From positions 1 to 10,765 of the forward strand of contig JAZLIC010000026.1 of the NCBI GenBank assembly GCA_045617225.1: a stretch of 10,765 nucleotides of DNA. Direction: 5' to 3'. The notes beneath the pieces were generated by a model. The model was given only the letters and a program-made list of their open reading frames with translations, did no database searches and was not told the origin of the DNA. Position 1 is the stretch's first letter. Every line of letters begins with the position of its first letter. Source of the DNA: JAZLIC01 sp045617225. Its GTDB lineage: Bacteria; Bacillota; Clostridia; Monoglobales; Monoglobaceae. A program made the position numbers and the translations under genes. This document shows positions 6,499 to 10,765 of the stretch, piece by piece.

Positions 6499-7329
6499 AT
6501 GATTGTTAACTTAAACTATGTTTTAGAAGATGCGAAAAAGAACGGCTATGGTGTAGGCTTGTTCAACACTACGGACACGGATATGCTCCAAGCCGCTATC
6601 GAGGCGGCAGAGGAGAACAGGTCGCCTATAATAATCGGTACCGCAGAGGTTTTGCTTCCGTATGGCGAGTTCAGGCTTATTGCACCGTCGATTGTTTCTA
6701 TGGCAAAGGAGGCAACCGTTCCTGTTGTAGTTCACTATGACCACGGTTTGACCTTTGACAGATGTATGGAAGCTTTAAAATACGGATTTTCAAGTGTTAT
6801 GTTTGACGGCTCCTTAAAGGACTATGAGAGTAATATCAGTGAAACACGAGAGATTGTGAAGATTGCGCATAGCTTTGGTGCAACGGTCGAGGGTGAAATC
6901 GGTCATGTCGGCGAGGCGGCAGATGCAAACGGCGGAGCACTTCATACAACTGTTGATGAAGCAAAGAAATATCTTTCCGATACGGGTGTTGACGCTTTGG
7001 CTATTGCTATCGGTACTGCACACGGCGCATATAAGCAACAACCGAAGCTTAACTTTGAAAGACTTAAAGAGATTAGAGATGCAGTCGATGTACCGCTTGT
7101 TCTTCACGGCGGAAGCGGACTGAGTGATGATGATTTTATTACCGCGGTAAAGACAGGCATATCAAAGGTAAATATATTTACCGACCTTTGCCTCGGGGGC
7201 ATAAGAGCTATGAAAGACGGTTTGGCAGATGGACTTGATTATCTTGATATAAGAGATAATAAGGTTAAAGAAATCAAGGCGGTTATCGCAAATAAAATGA
7301 GGTTATTCGGTTCGGTAGGAAAGGCGTAA
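6499..7329 (+). CDS. Class II (zinc) ketose-bisphosphate aldolase family protein
   Basis: This cytoplasmic zinc enzyme belongs to the FbaA/GatY/KbaY family, which cleaves ketose phosphates to dihydroxyacetone phosphate and an aldehyde. The 276-residue product shows VHYDHG (78-83) with catalytic Asp81 and zinc ligand His82, MFDGS (101-105), EGEIG (131-135), a zinc His175 in GTAHG, His203 in LHGGSG (202-207), and the phosphate-binding KVNIFTD (223-229). The N-terminal LFNTTDTDML differs from the usual FNVNN-type motif of fructose-bisphosphate aldolases, so specificity may be changed. It lies 11 bases after the isomerase and 3 before the hydrolase, within one operon, with a GGAG-type site near 6487-6490. 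Because one kinase precedes it, its substrate could be a ketose 1-phosphate, or a bisphosphate if 6-phosphofructokinase acts in between. It need not be the housekeeping glycolytic aldolase. Confidence 0.88.
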   Translation: MIVNLNYVLEDAKKNGYGVGLFNTTDTDMLQAAIEAAEENRSPIIIGTAEVLLPYGEFRLIAPSIVSMAKEATVPVVVHYDHGLTFDRCMEALKYGFSSVMFDGSLKDYESNISETREIVKIAHSFGATVEGEIGHVGEAADANGGALHTTVDEAKKYLSDTGVDALAIAIGTAHGAYKQQPKLNFERLKEIRDAVDVPLVLHGGSGLSDDDFITAVKTGISKVNIFTDLCLGGIRAMKDGLADGLDYLDIRDNKVKEIKAVIANKMRLFGSVGKA

Positions 7330-7332
7330 TTT

Positions 7333-9471
7333 ATGAATATAAAATTAGATTGGCAGGGCAGAGTCAAGGGAGAAGATGATATTTTCCCTGCAAATGTACC
7401 GGGAAATATACAAGCCGATTACGGCCGTGCCCATGATTACGGTGATTTGCAATACAGTGATAACTTTAAAAAATACAAGTGGATGGAGGATGTCGCTTGG
7501 GTTTATTCCGCATCCTTTAAGAAGCCTGCATTAAATGGTGATAAGCTATACTTTGTAAGTCTTGGTATTGACTATGAATACGAGATATTTTTGAACGGCA
7601 AATCGTTTTTAAAAGATATGGGTATGTATTCTAAAATAGAAATTGACTTAACCGATTTCTTAAAAGAAGATAACCTTTTGGAAGTAGAGATATATCCCGT
7701 CCCCAAAAATCCGGCTGTCAAAAATGAAAATAGGTCACAGGCAAATAACGCCTTTAAACCGGCGGTAGGTTACGGTTGGGATTGGCATCCGAGATTGATT
7801 GTGTCCGGGATGTGGCAAGATGCGTATCTTCAAACAAGAGGCAAAAATCACATACATAATTGTGAGGTATTTTATAAGCTTTCGGAAGATTTAAAGAGTG
7901 CAACCGTTACATTTGATATAGACTGTACGGCATCGCCGATGATTACACTTTATTCGCCCGAGGGAGAAGAATTGTATCACGGTACGGACAGAGAGATAAA
8001 GCTTGATGATATTGAGCTTTGGTGGTGCAACGGATTGGGCGACCAGAAATTGTATAAGTGGACTGCGGAAACGGATTGTCATAAGACAGAAGGTACTATC
8101 GGATTCAGGAAAGTTCAGCTTGTTATGAATGAAGGTTCTTGGGAAGAACCGTCTGTTTTTCCGAAGTCAAGAAGCAATCCGCCCATTACGGTAGAGCTTA
8201 ATAACAAGCGTATATTTGCAAAGGGCTCAAATTGGGTATGTCCCGAAATCTTTATCGGCGAAATTGCCGATGAAACCTTTAAAACGCAGATACAATATGC
8301 CAAAGAAGCTAATATGAATATGTTCAGAGTTCATGGCGGAACGGTAGTAAACAGAGATAAATTCTTTGAGTATTGTGATGAATTCGGCATAATGGTATGG
8401 CAGGAATTTTCTCTTGCCTGCAACAATTATCAACCGACGGAAGATTATATGTATGTTGTAGAAAAGGATGTAGCCGCCATCGTAAAGAGGGTACGCTCTC
8501 ACCCAAGCCATGTGCTTTGGTGCGGAGGGAACGAACTCTTTAACCGTTGGTCGGGTATGACAGACCAATCTTTGGCACTTAGGTTGATGAACAAAATCTG
8601 TTATGAGTTTGACAGAGAAAAACCGTTTATTATGACATCGCCCCTTATGGGTATGGCACACGGGCATTATTTCTTCTATGATACCGATACGGACACAGAT
8701 GTAATAGAGCTTATGAACGGTGCGTCAAACAGTGCATATACCGAATTTGGCTGTCCGTCTATGGCTCCGATTGAGAACTTAAAGAAAATCATTCCGCAGG
8801 AGGAATGGTTCCCAATGAAGAAGGGAACTGCGTGGGAGGAGCATTTCGGATTTGGTGCTTGGGGCGATGAGCCGTGGCTTTGTATGGAAACGCTTCATCA
8901 TTATTTCGGCGAGCTTTCTTCTGTTGAAGAATATGTACAGTGCAGTAATATCCTTGAATGTGAAGGTTATAAAGCTGTCTTTGGTGAGGCACGCCGTCAA
9001 TGGCCGAAATGTTCTATGGCACTTAATTGGGATTATAATGAGCCTTGGATGAATGCGGCAGGCAACAATCTGCTTGCTTATCCGGCTATTAGAAAACCCG
9101 GATATTTTGCAGTAAGCGAAATATTAAAGCCTGTTGTTCCTACGGCAAGGTTTAAGTGCTTTGATTATCTTCCCGGTGATGATTTTTCTGTTGAAGTATA
9201 CTTCCATAATGACACCTTTGACGCAAAGGAAGATACCGTCACTGTGTATGTTGAAATAAACGGCGAGAAGAAAAAGCTTTTCGTATGGGAGGCAGAGGCA
9301 GCGGCAATGGCAAATACCAAAGGCCCTGACGGACATATTATATTGCCGGATGTTGCAGAAAAGACGTTGTTTAAAGTTATTTTGGAAACGGAAAAGAACG
9401 GAAATATGGAGTATACTCTGCTTCTTAATCCAAAGCCGATAGATAATAATCCTGACCTTATGAATATGTAA
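7333..9471 (+). CDS. Glycoside hydrolase family 2 protein, beta-mannosidase type
   Basis: This is a retaining exo-glycosidase that most likely releases mannose from the non-reducing end of beta-mannosides. The 712-residue product shows a sugar-binding N-terminal domain, the mannosidase-like GYGWDWHPRLIVSGMWQ (147-162), a TIM barrel starting near residue 290 with FRVHGG (331-336), the acid/base Glu401 in WCGGNE, and the probable nucleophile Glu471 in YTEFGCPS. The GWDW..RL..SG.W motif separates it from beta-galactosidase and beta-glucuronidase. It is shorter than most family members (about 820-850 residues). There is no signal peptide, so it acts in the cytoplasm on imported oligosaccharides or glycosides; no transporter lies in the window. 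The start follows AGGAAAGG (7317-7324), three bases after the aldolase stop. Specificity for another sugar of the same family cannot be excluded. Confidence 0.87.
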   Translation: MNIKLDWQGRVKGEDDIFPANVPGNIQADYGRAHDYGDLQYSDNFKKYKWMEDVAWVYSASFKKPALNGDKLYFVSLGIDYEYEIFLNGKSFLKDMGMYSKIEIDLTDFLKEDNLLEVEIYPVPKNPAVKNENRSQANNAFKPAVGYGWDWHPRLIVSGMWQDAYLQTRGKNHIHNCEVFYKLSEDLKSATVTFDIDCTASPMITLYSPEGEELYHGTDREIKLDDIELWWCNGLGDQKLYKWTAETDCHKTEGTIGFRKVQLVMNEGSWEEPSVFPKSRSNPPITVELNNKRIFAKGSNWVCPEIFIGEIADETFKTQIQYAKEANMNMFRVHGGTVVNRDKFFEYCDEFGIMVWQEFSLACNNYQPTEDYMYVVEKDVAAIVKRVRSHPSHVLWCGGNELFNRWSGMTDQSLALRLMNKICYEFDREKPFIMTSPLMGMAHGHYFFYDTDTDTDVIELMNGASNSAYTEFGCPSMAPIENLKKIIPQEEWFPMKKGTAWEEHFGFGAWGDEPWLCMETLHHYFGELSSVEEYVQCSNILECEGYKAVFGEARRQWPKCSMALNWDYNEPWMNAAGNNLLAYPAIRKPGYFAVSEILKPVVPTARFKCFDYLPGDDFSVEVYFHNDTFDAKEDTVTVYVEINGEKKKLFVWEAEAAAMANTKGPDGHIILPDVAEKTLFKVILETEKNGNMEYTLLLNPKPIDNNPDLMNM

Positions 9472-9477
9472 TTCGCA

Positions 9478-9507
9478 AAACGGGCGACCACACAGGGCCG
9501 CCCGTTT
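9478..9507 (+). terminator. Hairpin after the GH2 gene; possible terminator of the operon
   Basis: AAACGGGCG (9478-9486) pairs perfectly with CGCCCGTTT (9499-9507), and the inner CC/GG adds two pairs around a six-base loop. It begins seven bases after the stop codon. The T-tract after the stem is short (three T, then TTTT at 9514-9517), so termination may be moderate. The hairpin is itself one copy of a local repeat. Confidence 0.55.
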
Positions 9508-9560
9508 CGTGCCGTTTTATCCATATCACGCCGTAGGGGCGGTCCCTATGTGGCCGCCCG
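9481..9560. repeat. Two inverted copies of a GC-rich hairpin repeat
   Basis: Copy one is 9481-9504. Copy two, read on the minus strand, is 9532-9560. Both read as CGGGCG, then A/GCCACAC/TAGGG, then a GC-rich closing arm, and differ at only a few positions. Each copy can fold alone (copy two: 9537-9544 with 9552-9559), and the pair can also fold on each other. Small palindromic repeats of this kind are dispersed between genes in many Clostridia. Confidence 0.65.
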
Positions 9561-9582
9561 TTCCCTCAACGCCTTGCATAAA

Positions 9583-9617
9583 CCTATTCCCTATTTCCTA
9601 ATGCCTAATGCCTATGT
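9583..9617. repeat. Heptamer tandem repeat, five units
   Basis: Five consecutive 7-base units start at 9583, 9590, 9597, 9604 and 9611: CCTATTC, CCTATTT, CCTAATG, CCTAATG and CCTATGT. The consensus is CCTAWTN, the last unit being divergent. The array is noncoding and sits between the hairpin repeats. Confidence 0.75.
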
Positions 9618-9655
9618 TGACGGAGGGGATTTAGAACGAAATCTTTATGCAAATC

Positions 9656-9738
9656 CGAAAAACAAATTTTTTGAATATTTCCGCCCAAGCCCTGTTCCGA
9701 CCGCCGCTCCCGGTTGGCAATGAAAAATTTGTTTTTCG
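9656..9738. repeat. Long inverted repeat with a nested hairpin
   Basis: CGAAAAACAAATTTTT (9656-9671) and AAAAATTTGTTTTTCG (9723-9738) are perfect 16-base inverted repeats. The 51-base spacer holds a second stem, CCGACCG (9697-9703) with CGGTTGG (9711-9717) with one G-T wobble. The layout resembles a small mobile palindromic element or a structured RNA. No transposase is present. Confidence 0.75.
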
Positions 9739-9744
9739 CAAAGC

Positions 9745-9764
9745 GGAATGGTCAAGACCATTCC
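9745..9764. repeat. Nine-base palindrome followed by CCCTAC
   Basis: GGAATGGTC (9745-9753) and GACCATTCC (9756-9764) are perfect inverted repeats with an AA centre. CCCTAC ends at 9768. It mirrors the GTAGGG that opens the hairpin repeat at 9533, so both look like related repeat ends facing each other. Confidence 0.65.
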
Positions 9765-9801
9765 CTACATTGTTCCGAAATTTTAAAATGGTATTACACA
9801 A

Positions 9802-9834
9802 TAAAAACGGAACGGCAGTTTTGCCACTCCGTTT
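9802..9834 (-). terminator. Rho-independent terminator of the minus-strand surface-protein gene
   Basis: On the minus strand AAACGGA (from 9834 down to 9828) pairs with TCCGTTT (9811 down to 9805). An inner GGCA/TGCC stem follows after a two-by-two mismatch, and a run of five T residues closes the element. It starts four bases after the stop codon. Confidence 0.8.
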
Positions 9835-9837
9835 AAA

Positions 9838-10765
9838 CTATTTCACAATTTCCGGTTCATAGTCCGTTGACATTGACTCCAAATCGTCCCAAACCATAAC
9901 CTTTGCATCCGTATACTCCTTATCGGTGTTAAAAATCAAGTCCTCGCCTTCGTATATCGCATTTTCAAAGCCGACTATTCTGCCCTTGTTATACAGGGCA
10001 AGGATTACCGTCTTTCCGACCTCAACCTTTTTAGGCGTTATCGTAAATGTCTTGCCGGCGTTTGAAATTACCGTTTTGGTGCGTGGGCCGGCAAATACAA
10101 TCTCCGCAGATGTCAAGCACTCGTTTTTTATGCCAATCACAATATTTCCCCAATCATCTTCCTTTCCGTTATAGTATATTGTTTCAAGACTGTCACAATC
10201 ACAAAAAGCATAATCTCCAATGCTTGTGACGCTCTTTGGTATAGTGACGCTTGTCAGGCTACTGCAACTGCAAAACGCATAATCTCCAATAGAGGTAACA
10301 AGGTTTCCTATCTCAATTCTCTTTATCGAATCCTTATACTCGTCCCAAGGTGCACCATCTGCACATGATACCATCTCGCCGGTTCCGTCAATAAAAAAGA
10401 CTCCGTTTTCGTCAATCGTCCATGTCAAGTTCTCGCCACAGGTGCCGCTCGGAAGCGGTGTTGGCGTTGGGGTTGGTGTCACAGAGCCTGCCACTGTGTA
10501 CGGAACGGCAGCTGTACCGTCACCAGCCGAAAATTGCACAGATGAGAGATTAAGATAAAAGGCAGGGCGCACGCCGCCGAGGCCGTTATAGGCACTGATG
10601 TAGCAGACACTGCTGTCGGAACTGACATAGCGCACATAGCTGCCAAGGTGACCGCCGCGTGCATAAGGGGAACCGAGCCATGACCACCACTTCGTGGTGG
10701 AGTTTAATGATGTAGTTGTATACTCTGAATTTTTAGCCGCCTCTGCCGTAGGTGTGCCTATGTAA
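9838..10765 (-). CDS. Partial surface protein: DUF6273-like domain, Thr-Pro linker, BspA-type LRR, C-terminal domain
   Basis: The frame is open to the window edge, so the N-terminal part is missing; the GTG at 10635 is inside the gene and is not the true start. About 309 residues are visible. In order: a DUF6273-like segment (STTKWWSWLGSP to GVRPAFYLNLSSV), a PTPTPTPLP linker, a short domain (GTCGENLTWTIDENG), two BspA/LRR_5 repeats (SIGDYAFC followed by a cysteine/serine-rich segment and SLTSVTIPKSV), a linker, and a C-terminal beta-rich domain (about the last 80 residues, with TFTITPKKVEVGKT and AKVMVWDDLESM) often seen at the end of clostridial extracellular proteins. Such proteins are secreted and take part in adhesion or ligand binding. 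The visible C-terminus ends YEPEIVK, with no LPXTG sorting signal and no SLH repeat, so anchoring, if any, must lie in the missing part. Its function beyond surface exposure is not clear. Confidence 0.8.
   Translation of the reverse strand, partial: YIGTPTAEAAKNSEYTTTSLNSTTKWWSWLGSPYARGGHLGSYVRYVSSDSSVCYISAYNGLGGVRPAFYLNLSSVQFSAGDGTAAVPYTVAGSVTPTPTPTPLPSGTCGENLTWTIDENGVFFIDGTGEMVSCADGAPWDEYKDSIKRIEIGNLVTSIGDYAFCSCSSLTSVTIPKSVTSIGDYAFCDCDSLETIYYNGKEDDWGNIVIGIKNECLTSAEIVFAGPRTKTVISNAGKTFTITPKKVEVGKTVILALYNKGRIVGFENAIYEGEDLIFNTDKEYTDAKVMVWDDLESMSTDYEPEIVK
10208..10290 (-). repeat. Two 69-base LRR-coding repeats
   Basis: GCATAATCTCCAAT (plus-strand reading) occurs at 10208-10221 and 10277-10290, exactly 69 bases or 23 codons apart. 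It encodes the repeated SIGDYAF core of two BspA-type leucine-rich repeats. The 23-residue period is the usual one for this family. Confidence 0.8.

Larger units (their letters stand above)
9472..9837. other. Convergent 366-base intergenic region rich in repeats
   Basis: This stretch lies between the plus-strand GH2 operon and the minus-strand surface-protein gene. It holds the GC-rich hairpin pair, the heptamer array, the long inverted repeat, the 9-base palindrome and the minus-strand terminator, which are listed separately. I see no convincing gene: a 71-codon open frame at 9647-9862 runs through the repeats and into the terminator and has no good ribosome binding site. Confidence 0.7.

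Noticed and set aside
8227..8667. 146-codon minus-strand frame inside the GH2 gene
   Set aside because: Antisense shadow of the catalytic barrel region; no ribosome binding site or family resemblance.
9583..9617. Short tandem repeat considered as a CRISPR array
   Set aside because: Units are 7 bases with no spacers and no cas genes nearby.
9647..9862. 71-codon plus-strand open frame in the convergent intergenic region
   Set aside because: It runs through the inverted repeats and the minus-strand terminator into the surface-protein gene, with no good ribosome binding site and no recognisable family.
10479..10664. Ala-rich minus-strand frame resembling a signal peptide (MHAAVTLAAMCAMS)
   Set aside because: It overlaps the surface-protein frame, whose DUF6273-like translation is far better supported; the resemblance comes from local base composition.
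10684..10700. Perfect hairpin CCACCAC/GTGGTGG near the window edge
   Set aside because: It lies inside the coding frame and follows from the Thr-Thr-Lys-Trp-Trp codons; no T-run, so not a terminator.

Overview
The window looks like a chromosomal segment of a low-to-moderate GC anaerobic member of the Bacillota, class Clostridia, of the gut or rumen type. This rests on strong AGGAGG-type ribosome binding sites, the mix of protein families, a BspA-like leucine-rich-repeat surface protein carrying a DUF6273-like domain, and small GC-rich hairpin repeats between genes. The genus cannot be fixed from the sequence alone.

Layout. At the left end lie secG (67-492), encoding a SecYEG translocon subunit with a long acidic tail, and a family 2 glycosyltransferase of the GtrB/polyprenyl-phosphate sugar transferase type (558-1505). 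Terminator-like hairpins follow both. A first sugar locus begins at a sigma-A-like promoter near 1609-1636. It holds an L-ribulose-5-phosphate 4-epimerase (araD, 1664-2353), a protein of the L-fucose/L-arabinose isomerase superfamily (2366-3847) and a PHP-domain hydrolase (3884-4582), and ends at a strong terminator (4591-4618). The isomerase and epimerase suggest L-arabinose use (arabinose to ribulose, then ribulose-5-phosphate to xylulose-5-phosphate), but no kinase for the middle step is present.

A second, tightly packed operon runs from 4756 to 9471 with gaps of 3 to 11 bases. Its genes encode an XRE-type helix-turn-helix domain fused to a PfkB sugar kinase, a cupin-fold D-lyxose/D-mannose isomerase, a class II aldolase, and a family 2 glycoside hydrolase of the beta-mannosidase type. 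They read as one route: imported beta-mannoside to mannose, mannose to fructose (or lyxose to xylulose), phosphorylation of the ketose, then aldol cleavage to a triose phosphate and a second fragment. The inverted repeat at 4675-4708 overlaps the -35 box of the operon promoter. The DNA-binding domain on the kinase makes self-regulation by the catabolic enzyme an attractive hypothesis. This is the most interesting part of the window.

Between the end of this operon and a convergent gene lies a 366-base intergenic region (9472-9837). It is dense in structure: two inverted copies of one GC-rich hairpin repeat, a five-unit heptamer tandem array, a 16-bp inverted repeat enclosing a smaller hairpin, a 9-bp palindrome, and the terminator of the minus-strand gene. 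The window ends inside a minus-strand surface-protein gene (9838 to the edge) whose 5' part is missing. No tRNA, rRNA, CRISPR array, transposase or transporter gene was seen.
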